This document shows positions 1 to 9,018 of a stretch of 64,000 nt of DNA, in pieces. The DNA lies in NCBI GenBank assembly GCA_041490445.1, contig JBGPTF010000002.1:186001-250000 (forward strand), read 5' to 3'. Each line of letters starts with the position of its first letter. Positions within the stretch are counted from its first letter, which is position 1. The stretch comes from JBGPTF01 sp041490445 (lineage in GTDB: Bacteria > Acidobacteriota > Terriglobia > Acidiferrales > UBA7541). The notes beneath the pieces were generated by a model. That model had not been told where the DNA came from. It ran no database searches and was given only the letters and a program-made list of their open reading frames with translations. Both the position numbers and the translations under genes were made by a program.

Positions 1-609
1 GTCGTCGTCGCTGGTGAAGTAGTTGCTGTCCTGAAATTTCCGGTCCATCGTGCCGATGACGGTGAAGCGCACGCCGGTGATGTGGACCGTCTCGCCGACG
101 GCAGGGCGCCCCGCAAAGATTTTCTTGCGGAGGTCGCCGCCGAGAAAGACGACGCGGCGGCGCTCGGCGATGTCTTCAGGGCTGATCCAGCGGCCTTCCG
201 CGGTAACTTCGTTACGCATCTCGCCATATTCCGGATAGACGCCGCGGATGGCCGTATTCGAAAGCCGGTCTTCGTAGGAAATGTCGAGGAAACGGACCGT
301 CTCCGGGCAAACTTGTTTGACGAGCGTGGCTTGCGCGCGAATTTGCGCGACGTCCTCCATCTCAAAGCGCACGCGCTGGCCCGCGCGCTCGCCGCCGGCC
401 TGCTCGCTGGTGGTGCCGGGCCACGCGACCACGGCGCCTTTGCCGAACGCGTCAAACGTGTACATCAGGACAGAACGGAAACCGGAGCCGTAGGAAAGCA
501 GCAACGTCACGGCGACGATGCCCCAGACGATTCCGAGCATTGTCAGAATACTCCGCATCGGCTGCCGGCGCAGCGCCACCCACGCCTGGACGAGGATTTC
601 GCGCAGCAT
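1..609 (-). CDS. MacB-like ABC transporter permease, partial (C-terminus outside window)
   Basis: Reads off the left edge; 203 codons are visible from the ATG at 607-609. The start MLREILVQAWVALRRQP, a first membrane helix (SILTMLGIVWGIVAVTLLLS) and a periplasmic-core beginning with F-GKGAVVAWPG are those of MacB-type permeases, which act as mechanotransmission proteins in tripartite efflux or lipoprotein-related export. The ATG directly abuts the TAG stop (610-612) of the preceding permease gene, so the two are translationally coupled and probably form a heteromeric permease. It follows an HlyD-family adaptor; the ATPase gene is not in view and may lie beyond the edge. Family call is firm, substrate unknown. 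Confidence 0.85.
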   Translation of the reverse strand, partial: MLREILVQAWVALRRQPMRSILTMLGIVWGIVAVTLLLSYGSGFRSVLMYTFDAFGKGAVVAWPGTTSEQAGGERAGQRVRFEMEDVAQIRAQATLVKQVCPETVRFLDISYEDRLSNTAIRGVYPEYGEMRNEVTAEGRWISPEDIAERRRVVFLGGDLRKKIFAGRPAVGETVHITGVRFTVIGTMDRKFQDSNYFTSDDD

Positions 610-1869
610 CTAGCCTCCTGCCTCGAAGCGCAGGGCTTCAATCGGGTCCACGGCCGCCGCTCGCCGCGCCGGATACACGGCGGAAAGCACTGCCACCGTG
701 CCGAGCAACAAGAACGAGACCAGACCCGTCTGCCAGGTCATCAGCAGGCCGTCGAAAAACGGCGCCTTGGGGAACAGGCCCACGAGCAGGCTCAGGGAAT
801 ACGCCACGCCGAGGCCAATCCCGCCGCTGAGGAACACGATGAGCATCGTCTCCACAAAGAACTGACTGACAATCGCGCGGCGGGTGGCGCCGATGGCCTT
901 GCGCACGCCGATTTCGCGGGTCCGCTCGCGCACGGCGACCAGCATCACATTCATCACGCCCAGCCCGCCGAGAAACAGCGTGACCACGCCCACGGCGCCG
1001 AGAAAATATTTCATCCCGTCGATGACTAGCTGATTCGCCTGCGCATTCTTCACCGTGTCCCAGATTCCCGCGGCCTCCTTGTCGTGCGGATCAAAGTTGT
1101 GGAGAAGGCCGAGAGCCGCCCGCACCTGCCGGACGCAATCTTCGTGCAGAGCCAGGGACTTCGGCGCGACAAGCAGGCGATCCACCGTGTGGGGAGGATG
1201 GCTTGGCGGCTTGTTCGGGAAATCGCGGGCGACCGCGCGGAACGGAATGAAGATCTTGCGAATGTCCATGCCGTCGTAGCTGGAGTTCTGGTCTTTCTCC
1301 TTCATCACGCCGATCACCGCGTAAGGAATGTTGTTCATCCAGATGGTTTCTCCCAGCGCGGGGCGGCCGCCGAAGAGCTGTTTCTTCGCGTCGCTGCCTA
1401 GAAACGCCACGCGCGCGGCAATGTCGTCATCCTGCTCGTTGTAGAAGCGCCCTTCCGCAACCTGAATGCTGCGGATCTCGGTAAAGGGGGGGAGCGAGCC
1501 TTCCACCAGAATCGTGCCGCTGTTGTACACGCTCCGGACCGAAGCGTTGTTGCCGAGTTCGGGCATCACGTACCGGCAGGCAGGCGATTGATCGCGCACG
1601 GGGATGTAATCATCTTCGAGCCACCAAATCTGGCGGCCGGCGCGCTGGCCACCCGCCTGCAGGCTGGTGCGGCCCGAGAAAACGATCATCACGTCTTTGC
1701 CGAAGGTTTCGTGCTGCCGTTTGAGGCCGCTGCCGAGGCCGTCGGTCGCCGCCACCATGATCGTGATCGAGAAAATCCCCCAGGCAATACCGAACATGGT
1801 GAGGAACGTACGGAGCTTATGCGCCCAGAGCGTCCGCAGGGTGTCCGTCAACAAATCGCGAAAAACCAT
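610..1869 (-). CDS. MacB-like ABC transporter permease
   Basis: 419 residues, full length for the family. One N-terminal membrane helix (about residues 18-40, FLTMFGIAWGIFSITIMVAA) is followed by a large MacB_PCD periplasmic domain (about 45-270) and three C-terminal helices of the FtsX domain with the conserved VRERTREIGVRKAIGA cytoplasmic loop. This topology is that of MacB-type permeases that lack a fused ATPase. The ATG is preceded by GGGGGAG, a good ribosome site. It lies 22 bp after the HlyD adaptor gene and is immediately followed by a second permease, so adaptor and two permeases form one minus-strand operon. Likely role: tripartite export across the envelope; substrate cannot be told. 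Confidence 0.9.
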   Translation of the reverse strand: MVFRDLLTDTLRTLWAHKLRTFLTMFGIAWGIFSITIMVAATDGLGSGLKRQHETFGKDVMIVFSGRTSLQAGGQRAGRQIWWLEDDYIPVRDQSPACRYVMPELGNNASVRSVYNSGTILVEGSLPPFTEIRSIQVAEGRFYNEQDDDIAARVAFLGSDAKKQLFGGRPALGETIWMNNIPYAVIGVMKEKDQNSSYDGMDIRKIFIPFRAVARDFPNKPPSHPPHTVDRLLVAPKSLALHEDCVRQVRAALGLLHNFDPHDKEAAGIWDTVKNAQANQLVIDGMKYFLGAVGVVTLFLGGLGVMNVMLVAVRERTREIGVRKAIGATRRAIVSQFFVETMLIVFLSGGIGLGVAYSLSLLVGLFPKAPFFDGLLMTWQTGLVSFLLLGTVAVLSAVYPARRAAAVDPIEALRFEAGG

Positions 1870-1891
1870 CGCTCCCCCGTTGCGCGGAAGG

Positions 1892-3115
1892 CTATTGCAG
1901 GACGACCTTCTGGCCCTCCTGTAAGCCGGCGACGATTTCCGCTTTGATCCCGTTCGTGATCCCGAGCTTCACGGGAATCTTGCGCCGCCCGGTGTCGCCC
2001 TTGGGATCGGGGACTTCGACGGAGGTATTCCGGTCCTTGTCGTAGATCACGGCGCCTTCGGGCACAAGAAGGACATTCTTTGTTTCCGTGAGGATGATTT
2101 CGGCGTTGGCGCTCATGTTGGCGCGCAGTTCGCCGCCGGGGTTTTGAATCGAGACGCGCACTTCAAAGCTGGTGACGTTGTCCTTTTCCACGCCGAGCGG
2201 CGATATCTTCGTCACCTTGCCGGTGAATTTCTTGTCCTTGAACGACTCGACGACGATGCGCGCCGGCTGGCCGAGATACACCTTGCCGATATCGGACTCA
2301 TCCACTATGCCCTTCACGTAGACTTCGCTGGTGTCCCCCAGCGTCATGACGAGAGTGGCCTGCGAACCGAGGACGAGGATCGAGCTGACGGCGTCGCCCA
2401 CTTCCACATTGCGCGAGAGCACGATGCCGTCCATCGGGCTGGTGATCGTCGCGTACTTCAGATCCTCTTCGGCGCGCTCGAGCGAAGCCTGCGCTTGCGC
2501 GACCTGCGCTTTCGCCTTCATCACTTCCGCCTTGCTCATCGAAGCGTTGCGTTGCGCGGACATTTGCTTGTTGAGGCCCATCTCGTAGGCCTTTTCCGCG
2601 TCCTCTTCCACGGCCTTGGAAATCAACCCTTGTTGGAACATTTCATGCGCGCGATTCACCGCCGACTTCAAGAACGGCACGTCCGGTCCCTGCGCGTCCA
2701 CCAGGTTGCGCTGGTAGGCCGCTTCGGCAGACTCGGCGGCAGCCTCGGCGGCTTCCCGATTTGCGCTCGACTCGCGCACGTTGGCCTGGAGCTGGTCTTT
2801 GTCCAGTTCCACGAGCACCTGGCCGGTCTTCACGCGGTCGCCATAATCCACATCAATCTTTTTCACCAGGCCGCTGGCCTTCGATTTCACATCCACTTTC
2901 GACAGCGGCTCGATCTTGCCGGTGGCCACCACGGAACGGGCGATGTCGCCGCGCTCGACGGCGGTGAGCTTGGAGGGGTCAATCACATGGCTCGGGCGCA
3001 GGGCGGCGCTGACGCCGATGATGACGATCAGCAGGCCCGCCGCCACCGAGCTGAACAGAATGATCCGCCGCATGCGCTTTTTCCCACTTTTCCCGTTCTT
3101 CCCGTTTGCTGCCAT
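1892..3115 (-). CDS. HlyD/RND-type periplasmic adaptor subunit
   Basis: 407 residues from the ATG at 3115. A basic N-terminus and one membrane anchor ([20 protein letters not shown]) precede the lipoyl/barrel-sandwich half motif ([32 protein letters not shown]), a long alpha-hairpin rich in Ala, Glu and Gln that contacts the outer-membrane channel, and a beta-barrel domain ([20 protein letters not shown]). It is the membrane-fusion partner of the two downstream MacB-like permeases. Start choice: an in-frame GTG lies 12 bp upstream at 3127, but GAGG sits 6 nt before the ATG at 3115, so the ATG is preferred. A TATAGA hexamer (minus strand, 3153-3158) could be the promoter -10. Confidence 0.88.
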   Translation of the reverse strand: MAANGKNGKSGKKRMRRIILFSSVAAGLLIVIIGVSAALRPSHVIDPSKLTAVERGDIARSVVATGKIEPLSKVDVKSKASGLVKKIDVDYGDRVKTGQVLVELDKDQLQANVRESSANREAAEAAAESAEAAYQRNLVDAQGPDVPFLKSAVNRAHEMFQQGLISKAVEEDAEKAYEMGLNKQMSAQRNASMSKAEVMKAKAQVAQAQASLERAEEDLKYATITSPMDGIVLSRNVEVGDAVSSILVLGSQATLVMTLGDTSEVYVKGIVDESDIGKVYLGQPARIVVESFKDKKFTGKVTKISPLGVEKDNVTSFEVRVSIQNPGGELRANMSANAEIILTETKNVLLVPEGAVIYDKDRNTSVEVPDPKGDTGRRKIPVKLGITNGIKAEIVAGLQEGQKVVLQ

Positions 3116-3473
3116 AAGGCGCCTCACACTCCGCTGTTCAGAGTCCTATTCGTCTATACGAGGTGCAGCAGGCCAATTGTTCCCCGCTGCGGCGGCTCTT
3201 GCCCTGACGCGAGCCGCCTCGCACCATTTGCCCTGCGCGCACATCTCGATCAGAGGGATTGGAACACCCCTTCCTGGAATTGGACGCGGCGGAAGCAGAA
3301 AAGTCTTGGGGGCACGAGCCGCGGACCGCGAGCAGGGTAAGTCTCCCGCCAGAGCTGTTTGGAAGGCGACCGCAGATCGTCTTGCTCGCCGCGACGGAGC
3401 GCGTCCAATCCGAGTTGTGAAGGCCAGCGAGGGGCCGGGTGGTTTATCATGGAGGCGCGAGAAAGGACCCTCC
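3116..3473. other. Divergent intergenic region, about 350 bp
   Basis: Separates the minus-strand adaptor operon from the plus-strand metal ATPase. An open frame in phase with the ATPase runs through it (and back into the adaptor gene), but its composition is not protein-like and the ATPase has a good start at 3474. A TATAGA element for the minus strand (3153-3158) and a weak TTATCA element for the plus strand (about 3444) are the only promoter-like sequences noticed. No convincing repeat or RNA structure was seen. Confidence 0.4.
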
Positions 3474-5984
3474 ATGGACCACGACGAACACAACCAGGCG
3501 CATCCGGCGGGATCGGCGGCCGCAGGCACAGGCGGGACAACCGTGAAAGACCCCATCTGCGGCATGGACGTGGACCCGGCTCGCGCTGCGGGCTCGGCCG
3601 AGCGTGACGGGCAGACCTATTATTTTTGCAGCCGCCACTGCCTCGAAAAGTTTCTCTCGCTAAAAGACAAGCCGCTTGCCGTTGCGCAAACGCCCGCGCC
3701 CCCTTCCGGGCTGGGCGCAACGGGCCGGCCGGCAGCGCCTGCGACGCCGAAGCAAGCCGTTCTTTATGCCTGTCCGATGGATCCGGAGGTCCGCCGCTCC
3801 GCGCCGGGAGCATGCCCGAAATGCGGCATGGCGCTCGAGCCGATGACTCCGGCGGCTCCGGCAACACGTACGCAATACACCTGCCCGATGCATCCCGAAG
3901 TGGTGAGAGATGCGCCGGGCGCTTGCCCGATTTGCGGCATGGCACTCGAACCCCAGACTACGGCGGCAGAGGAAGAGGGGAATCCCGAACTGCGCGAGAT
4001 GAGCCGCCGCTTCTGGGTCTCGCTGGTCTTGACGCTGCCCGTGCTGGCTCTGGCGATGTCGGAAATGCTGCCCGGCCAACCTTTGCAGCACCTTCTTTCG
4101 TCGGGTGTGATCACCTGGATCGAGTTGATCCTCGCTACGCCCGTCGTGCTCTGGGGAGGCAAGCCATTCTTCGAGCGCGGCTGGGCTTCGGTGGTGAACC
4201 GCAGCCCGAACATGTTCACGCTCATCGCCATCGGCACGGGCACGGCGTATGGGTACAGCCTGATCGCCAGCCTTTTCCCCGGCATCTTTCCGGCATCGTT
4301 TCGCGACGCGGAAGGACATGTGGCCCTCTACTTCGAAGCGGCCGCCGTGATCGCTACGCTCGTTCTTCTCGGCCAAGTTCTTGAGCTGCGCGCGCGAAGC
4401 AAGACCAGCAGCGCGATCAAGGCGCTCCTCGGCCTGGCGCCGAAAACAGCGCGCCGGCTGCGCGGCGACGGCGCGGACGAAGATGTGCCGCTCGAGCAGA
4501 TCGTTCCGAGCGACAAACTCCGCGTGCGGCCAGGCGAAAAAGTTCCCGTGGATGGCGTCGTACTCGAGGGCTCGAGCGCAGTGGATGAATCCATGGTCAC
4601 TGGCGAGCCGATCCCGAATGAGAAGGGCGCGGGGAGCCGCGTCACCGGCGGGACCGTGAACGGCACGGGCAGCTTCGTGATGCGCGCGGAGCGAGTGGGC
4701 AGCGAAACGCTGCTCGCACAAATCGTGCGCATGGTGAGCGAAGCGCAGCGCAGCCGCGCGCCGATCCAGCGCCTCGCCGACGTCGTCTCGTCCTACTTCG
4801 TGCCCACGGTGGTTCTGGCGGCGGTTGTCACCTTCATCCTCTGGAGCCTGTTCGGGCCGCAGCCACGGCTGGCGACAGCACTCGTGAATGCCGTGGCGGT
4901 TCTGATCGTCGCGTGCCCTTGCGCGCTCGGATTGGCGACGCCCATGGCAATCATGGTTGGAACCGGCCGGGGCGCGACGGCCGGCGTGCTGATCAAGAAC
5001 GCCGAAGCGCTTGAAATTCTCGAAAAGGTGGACACCGTCGTCGTGGACAAGACGGGCACCCTGACGGAAGGCAAACCGCGCCTCGCGTCCGTTGTGGCAT
5101 TGCCGGGCCAGGACGAGAACGAGTTGCTGAGCCTTGCGGCGAGCCTCGAACGCTCGAGCGAACATCCCCTGGCGGCTGCGATTATCGCTGCTGCGGAGCA
5201 GAAGAAACTGCGCACTTACGAAGCAAAAGAATTTCAGTCCCACACAGGCCGAGGCGTATCCGGCAATGTCGATGGCCACCACGTCGTTATGGGAAATGCA
5301 AAACTTTTCGACGAACTTCAGATTGATTCGAGCCCGCTTGCCTCAAAGGCAGAAGAGCTGCGAAAGAACGGCCAGACCGTCATGTACATTGCCGTGGACG
5401 GCCGCGCCGCCGGGCTGCTCGGCGTGGCCGACCCGATCAAGCCCTCGACGCCCGAGGCGATCCAACTGCTCCACGCCGCGGGCGTGCGCATCGTCATGCT
5501 GACCGGTGACAGCCGAGTGACGGCGGACGCCGTAGCGAAGGCCCTCGCCATTGACGAGGTAATCGCGGAAGTCTTGCCGGACCAGAAGATCGAAGTCGTG
5601 AAACGATTGCAGGCCGAAGGACGGATCGTGGCAATGGCGGGCGACGGCATCAACGATGCGCCCGCTCTCGCGCAGGCTCAAGTGGGAATCGCCATGGGCA
5701 CCGGAACCGATGTCGCCATGGCGAGCGCCGGTGTCACGCTGGTGAAAGGGGATCTGCGCGGCATCGCGCGCGCGCGCCGGTTGAGCCGGGGCACAATGCG
5801 AAACATCCGGCAAAATCTCTTTTTTGCTTTCTTTTATAACGCTCTTGGTGTGCCCATCGCGGCCGGAGTGCTCTACCCGTTCTTCGGCTGGCTGTTGAGC
5901 CCGATGATTGCGAGCGCCGCCATGGCGTTCAGCTCCGTGAGCGTCATCAGCAACGCGCTGCGGCTGCGCAAGCTGGCGCTTTAG
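3474..5984 (+). CDS. Heavy-metal (probably copper) translocating P1B-type ATPase with YHS and two metal-binding modules
   Basis: 836 residues from the ATG at 3474, with AAAGG 8 nt upstream. The N-terminal tail carries three metal-site modules: a YHS/TRASH-like domain (about 25-62, KDPICGMDV ... FCSRHC) and two tandem heavy-metal-binding domains (about 98-123 and 135-160), each of the form Y-x-CPM-x-PEV ... PGACP-x-CGMALEP. The ATPase core follows: TGEP actuator motif, membrane CPC motif (481-483), phosphorylated Asp525 in [15 protein letters not shown], and GDGINDAP (723-730). It should couple ATP hydrolysis to metal export across the inner membrane. CPC plus these tails points to Cu+/Ag+, but metal choice is inference. 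The small gene 48 bp downstream may be a partner. Confidence 0.93.
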   Translation: MDHDEHNQAHPAGSAAAGTGGTTVKDPICGMDVDPARAAGSAERDGQTYYFCSRHCLEKFLSLKDKPLAVAQTPAPPSGLGATGRPAAPATPKQAVLYACPMDPEVRRSAPGACPKCGMALEPMTPAAPATRTQYTCPMHPEVVRDAPGACPICGMALEPQTTAAEEEGNPELREMSRRFWVSLVLTLPVLALAMSEMLPGQPLQHLLSSGVITWIELILATPVVLWGGKPFFERGWASVVNRSPNMFTLIAIGTGTAYGYSLIASLFPGIFPASFRDAEGHVALYFEAAAVIATLVLLGQVLELRARSKTSSAIKALLGLAPKTARRLRGDGADEDVPLEQIVPSDKLRVRPGEKVPVDGVVLEGSSAVDESMVTGEPIPNEKGAGSRVTGGTVNGTGSFVMRAERVGSETLLAQIVRMVSEAQRSRAPIQRLADVVSSYFVPTVVLAAVVTFILWSLFGPQPRLATALVNAVAVLIVACPCALGLATPMAIMVGTGRGATAGVLIKNAEALEILEKVDTVVVDKTGTLTEGKPRLASVVALPGQDENELLSLAASLERSSEHPLAAAIIAAAEQKKLRTYEAKEFQSHTGRGVSGNVDGHHVVMGNAKLFDELQIDSSPLASKAEELRKNGQTVMYIAVDGRAAGLLGVADPIKPSTPEAIQLLHAAGVRIVMLTGDSRVTADAVAKALAIDEVIAEVLPDQKIEVVKRLQAEGRIVAMAGDGINDAPALAQAQVGIAMGTGTDVAMASAGVTLVKGDLRGIARARRLSRGTMRNIRQNLFFAFFYNALGVPIAAGVLYPFFGWLLSPMIASAAMAFSSVSVISNALRLRKLAL

Positions 5985-6017
5985 GAAGACTCCCCTCCGC
6001 AGGCGTGCTCACCGGTT

Positions 6018-6026
6018 TGCTATAAT
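6018..6026 (+). promoter_or_regulatory. Extended -10 promoter giving a leaderless start
   Basis: TG-n-TATAAT: TG at 6018-6019 and TATAAT at 6021-6026, with only 6 bp (cgccgc) before the ATG at 6033. Transcription would begin at or next to the A of the start codon. No purine-rich ribosome site precedes the ATG and no good -35 is seen, which fits an extended -10 promoter. The small gene could thus be expressed separately from the ATPase. Confidence 0.55.
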
Positions 6027-6032
6027 CGCCGC

Positions 6033-6260
6033 ATGACGTACATGGAAGTCACCTACGAGCTGCAATCGCCCTTGAAGCACGAACAGCTTCAAGCCCTCGG
6101 GCAGTTCGCTAGTACGTACGGCCTGCAGAGGTTCCATCTGGACGAGGAGAAGAATCTGCTTCGCTTCGAGTACGATGCGTCCCGGTTACAGGAAACGGTC
6201 GTCGAGCACATTTTGAGGCACGCAAGGATTCCTGTTCTGCGGCGCGTCGAGGTGACGTAA
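6033..6260 (+). CDS. Small HMA-like (ferredoxin-fold) protein next to metal ATPase
   Basis: 75 residues starting MTYMEVTYEL. The order of predicted strands and helices (strand MEVTYEL, helix HEQLQALGQFASTY, strand QRFHLD, strand LLRFEYD, helix LQETVVEHILRHA, strand VLRRVEV) matches the compact beta-alpha-beta-beta-alpha-beta fold of heavy-metal-associated domains. The CxxC metal ligands of true HMA domains are absent: there is no cysteine at all. It lies 48 bp after the metal ATPase on the same strand, suggesting a role in that system, perhaps as a regulatory or partner domain. An alternative ATG lies 9 bp downstream (6042). Function not established. Confidence 0.7.
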   Translation: MTYMEVTYELQSPLKHEQLQALGQFASTYGLQRFHLDEEKNLLRFEYDASRLQETVVEHILRHARIPVLRRVEVT

Positions 6261-6280
6261 GAGTTTCGCGAAAATGGAAA

Positions 6281-6308
6281 GGGGCTCCTGCTTGGGATCA
6301 GGAGCCCC
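6281..6308 (-). terminator. Rho-independent terminator
   Basis: A perfect 10-bp inverted repeat, GGGGCTCCTG / CAGGAGCCCC with an 8-nt loop. Read on the minus strand it is followed by a T-rich tract (TTTCCATTTT), so it ends a minus-strand transcript. The plus-strand side lacks a T run, although the hairpin might also act after the small plus-strand gene ending at 6260. Confidence 0.7.
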
Positions 6309-6475
6309 TAAGATCGCATTCCGTTGGCCCGGCCTAGGCGTGACCGGGTCATGGGGTCATCCATCCTAGCTTCCCTCTCAGAGGCAGGTGGGAACGACTA
6401 TCTTCACCTTGCGGGTAAGCCCCTTCCTTCTTACTCACCGGGTGGCGACAATCGTTTGGAATGCGACCCGGCAAA
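6281..6475 (-). ncRNA. Candidate structured small RNA
   Basis: About 190 nt on the minus strand with no protein-like frame. A perfect 9-bp long-range helix (TCGCATTCC at 6314-6322 with GGAATGCGA at 6458-6466) closes the element. Inside are smaller perfect hairpins: GTAAG/CTTAC (6415-6419, 6430-6434) and CCTCT/AGAGG (6374-6378, 6380-6384). The terminator at 6281-6308 follows directly on the minus strand. A closed stem plus terminator is the layout of a stand-alone small RNA, for example a 6S-like RNA, but no family consensus was recognised. It lies opposite and convergent to the ATPase/small-protein pair. The 5' end is uncertain, and the rest of this 440-bp gene-free stretch (6476-6700) shows nothing clear. 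Confidence 0.42.
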
Positions 6476-6700
6476 CTCCAAGCAAATTATTCGCCACTAA
6501 GCTCTATCCTTTCAGCCAACCTATCTTGCGACGATTGAACGAGTTCTCCCTCTCTCGCCCGTCCCGTCTCTCACGGTTTCGCCCCGATCCGGGAATCTGA
6601 TTCCATTTCGGTGTTCGCTCCGCGGGGCATATGAGATCGGCTGGTTTCCCTTGTTGCCCGTCGCATACACCTCCATAATGGAATATAGGGAGCACACAAG

Positions 6701-7552
6701 ATGACCCGGCGCTGGTTCATCGCCTTCGTCTGCCTGGCGGCTCTTCTGGTCGCCGTCGCCGCAGTCCGCAGCCGGCGCGTCTCTGCATTTGCTCACGCAC
6801 ACCGCTCAGCAGAAAGCAAGGCAGGGGCAGTGATCCGGCTCGTGAAAAACCCCTCACCGGTGCCGGAATTTGCCGCGCGCGATTTGGACGGTAACACCAT
6901 CAAGACTGCGGACTGGCCGGGCAAAGTGACGATTCTGACGTTCTGGGCCACGTGGTGTCCGCCCTGTCGCGAGGAGATTCCGGAGCTCATCGCGCTGCAA
7001 ACGCAGTACGCGAATCAACTGCAGATCGTCGGCATTTCCATGGATGATGGGCCCCCCGAGGAAGTGAAGCGATTTGCAAAGAAGATGGGGATTAACTATC
7101 CGATTGTGATGGCGACGGACGAGATTGTGGCAAAGTTCGGAAGTGTGCCGGGCCTTCCCACTTCGTTCGTGATTGATCGCGAGGGCAAAATCGTTCAGAA
7201 ACATGTCGGCCTGTACCCCTCGAGCGTTTACGACAACGAAGTCCGCGCGCTGCTCGGACTACCCGTGGACGCCACCATTGAGACGTTTGAGGACAACGGT
7301 CAGGTCATCCTGGCGAATGCTGCCCATGCCACCGAATTGCCCGGAGTGGATTTCTCGAAGCTCTCTCCGCAACAAGAAAAGGCCGCGCTCAAGCGCATGA
7401 ACGCCGAAAGCTGCACTTGCGGCTGCGGCCTGACGATCGCGCAGTGCCGGATCAATGACACCGCGTGCGCCGTCAGCGAAGGCCTGGCGCGACAGATTGT
7501 CGAAGAAATTGCCCACGGTGCAGCGCCGGCTGCGCAACGCTCCGGAAAGTAG
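6701..7552 (+). CDS. TlpA/ResA-like thioredoxin-fold protein with cysteine-rich C-terminal extension
   Basis: 283 residues. A basic N-terminus and hydrophobic segment (about 6-22) form a signal peptide or anchor, placing the protein outside the inner membrane. The thioredoxin-fold domain (about 53-185) has the redox motif WCPPC (85-89) within FWATWCPPCREEIPEL and the cis-Pro region GLPTSFVID, typical of TlpA/ResA thiol-disulfide oxidoreductases that reduce apocytochrome or copper-site cysteines. Beyond the fold is a tail with C238, C240, C242, C249 and C256 (CTCGCGLTIAQCRINDTAC), which looks like a metal- or redox-binding knuckle. A GGGAG ribosome site precedes the ATG. It lies downstream of the copper-type ATPase region, suggesting copper handling; that link is inference. 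Confidence 0.85.
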   Translation: MTRRWFIAFVCLAALLVAVAAVRSRRVSAFAHAHRSAESKAGAVIRLVKNPSPVPEFAARDLDGNTIKTADWPGKVTILTFWATWCPPCREEIPELIALQTQYANQLQIVGISMDDGPPEEVKRFAKKMGINYPIVMATDEIVAKFGSVPGLPTSFVIDREGKIVQKHVGLYPSSVYDNEVRALLGLPVDATIETFEDNGQVILANAAHATELPGVDFSKLSPQQEKAALKRMNAESCTCGCGLTIAQCRINDTACAVSEGLARQIVEEIAHGAAPAAQRSGK

Positions 7553-7708
7553 CTGCCCTCGGAAACCGGTGTGTCAAAGCGCATCGCTGGTTTCAGAGCG
7601 GTGCAGACGATTTCGGCCTCCGGGAATCACCAGCAAGCTTCCGCCGCTTCAACTCCTTGAGAACACATGTGCCTGCACTTTGGTGCGCGGACTGCAAGGT
7701 GTACGGAT

Positions 7709-8893
7709 ATGGCCCTGACCACTTTGCCCGATCCCCTGCAAACTGCTGCGTCGCGGGGCGTATCCCTGCCGTTGTTGCCAACGAACGACTTGATTACCGA
7801 ACTCATGAACTTTTCCGCCCAGGTGACTGACCTGCTTTTTTCGCCCATGCGTCCGGCGCAGGTGATGTTGAACGGCGAATTGTTTCCGGTGGAGCTCCCC
7901 GGATTGCCCGCATTGATACCGGCGGACACGGAGCGTATCGCGGGTGACTTGCTGTCGAATAGTCCGGTAGCGCTCGAGAGGCTGCGGCAGCAAGGCTCCT
8001 GTGAATTCTCGTTTTATCTGGCAAATCATTCCAGGTTCCGCGTCAGCATCCTCGCCCAGCGGGGCAGCTACGCGGTTGCGATGCGAGTCGTGCTGCGGGA
8101 GGCGCCAACTTTCTCGCTGCTCGGCCTGCCGCCTTCGCTCACCCAGATCACCGCGATGAACAGCGGCCTCGTTCTGGTGACGGGGCCGTCCGGCTCGGGC
8201 AAGTCCACGACGCTTGCCGCGCTCATTCACGCGATCAATGAAGCCAGACCGGTCCAAATCATCACGATCGAGAACCCGATCGAATATCAACATCAGCACC
8301 TTCGCGCCATTGTGCTGCAGCGAGAGCTCTATCGCGACGTCCCTGATTTTTCGACGGGGATCCGCGCCGCTTTGCGCCAGCCTTCGAAAGTACTGATGCT
8401 GAGCGAACTGGGCAACTGCGAATGCGTCGAACTGGCGCTCGAGGCAGTGCAGGCCGGGCAGCTTGTCCTTTCCTCGATGAACACGCCGCGAATTGCGGAA
8501 GGGCTGGAGCGTCTGCAGGCCCTGTTCCCTTCGGCGGAGCAGCCATTCTTCCGGGCGCGCCTGGCGCGCAGCCTGCGCTGCATTGTTTCGCAGCGGCTTC
8601 TGCCGCTGAAGACCGGAGCCGGCCGCGCGCCGCTCTGCGAGATCCTTTTCGTCAACGCGAAGACCAGAGGCCGCATCGAAAAGGCGGATACCGCCGGAAA
8701 GGTCCTGTCCTATGCCATGCGCGAAGGCACCGGAGAAGGAATGCAATGCTTCGAAGACGCTCTCGCTCACCTGCTCAAAACCGGACAGGTTGATCTCGAC
8801 GCGGCACAGAGATTCGCCGGCGACATTCTTGCCGAGCCTCTTGAATCGGCGCCGGCGCCTCGCAAGCCGGGCAACAATCGTAACGGCGCCTAG
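7709..8893 (+). CDS. PilT/GspE-type ATPase paralogue with altered catalytic boxes
   Basis: 394 residues from the ATG at 7709 (AAGG 10 nt upstream; an in-frame ATG at 7667 would add 14 residues). The PilT-like N-terminal domain (about 25-135) is followed by the ATPase core. The Walker A box is intact (GPSGSGKST, 159-167). The Asp box normally read as TIEDPIE is TIENPIE (186-192); the Walker B/GEMRD region is VLMLSELGN (228-236), keeping one Glu but not GEMRD; the His box TLHT is SSMNT (255-259). It should therefore be a weak or inactive hexameric motor or a regulatory twitching-motility protein. No pilus genes are adjacent, so its partner is unknown. Confidence 0.82.
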   Translation: MALTTLPDPLQTAASRGVSLPLLPTNDLITELMNFSAQVTDLLFSPMRPAQVMLNGELFPVELPGLPALIPADTERIAGDLLSNSPVALERLRQQGSCEFSFYLANHSRFRVSILAQRGSYAVAMRVVLREAPTFSLLGLPPSLTQITAMNSGLVLVTGPSGSGKSTTLAALIHAINEARPVQIITIENPIEYQHQHLRAIVLQRELYRDVPDFSTGIRAALRQPSKVLMLSELGNCECVELALEAVQAGQLVLSSMNTPRIAEGLERLQALFPSAEQPFFRARLARSLRCIVSQRLLPLKTGAGRAPLCEILFVNAKTRGRIEKADTAGKVLSYAMREGTGEGMQCFEDALAHLLKTGQVDLDAAQRFAGDILAEPLESAPAPRKPGNNRNGA

Positions 8894-8974
8894 GGTCTTG
8901 CTCTTCGAACGGCATCGCGACAATCCATCCGAAATCCCTGCCACTCCCTGTTCGGACATGGCCCGCACAATCCC

Positions 8975-9003
8975 TTGACAATCGAATCTCCCGCAAGTAA
9001 GAA
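8975..9003 (+). promoter_or_regulatory. Candidate sigma-70-type promoter for the lactate permease
   Basis: A perfect TTGACA -35 (8975-8980) is followed after 17 bp by TAAGAA (8998-9003), a weak -10. Transcription would start about 9010, some 9 nt before the permease ATG at 9019, which has no ribosome site upstream. The -35 is good and the -10 is poor. Confidence 0.4.
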
Positions 9004-9018
9004 AGCCCGACCTCTCCC

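Noticed and set aside
2144..3340. Long plus-strand open frame of 398 codons
   Set aside because: Antisense to the HlyD adaptor; His- and Arg-rich composition typical of a shadow of a GC-rich gene, no domain seen.
3660..5282. Minus-strand open frame of 540 codons
   Set aside because: Antisense to the metal ATPase; Arg/His-rich with no recognisable motif.
6281..6308. Terminator for the plus-strand small metal-locus gene
   Set aside because: No T run follows on the plus strand; the T-rich tail is on the minus side. A minor bidirectional role is possible.
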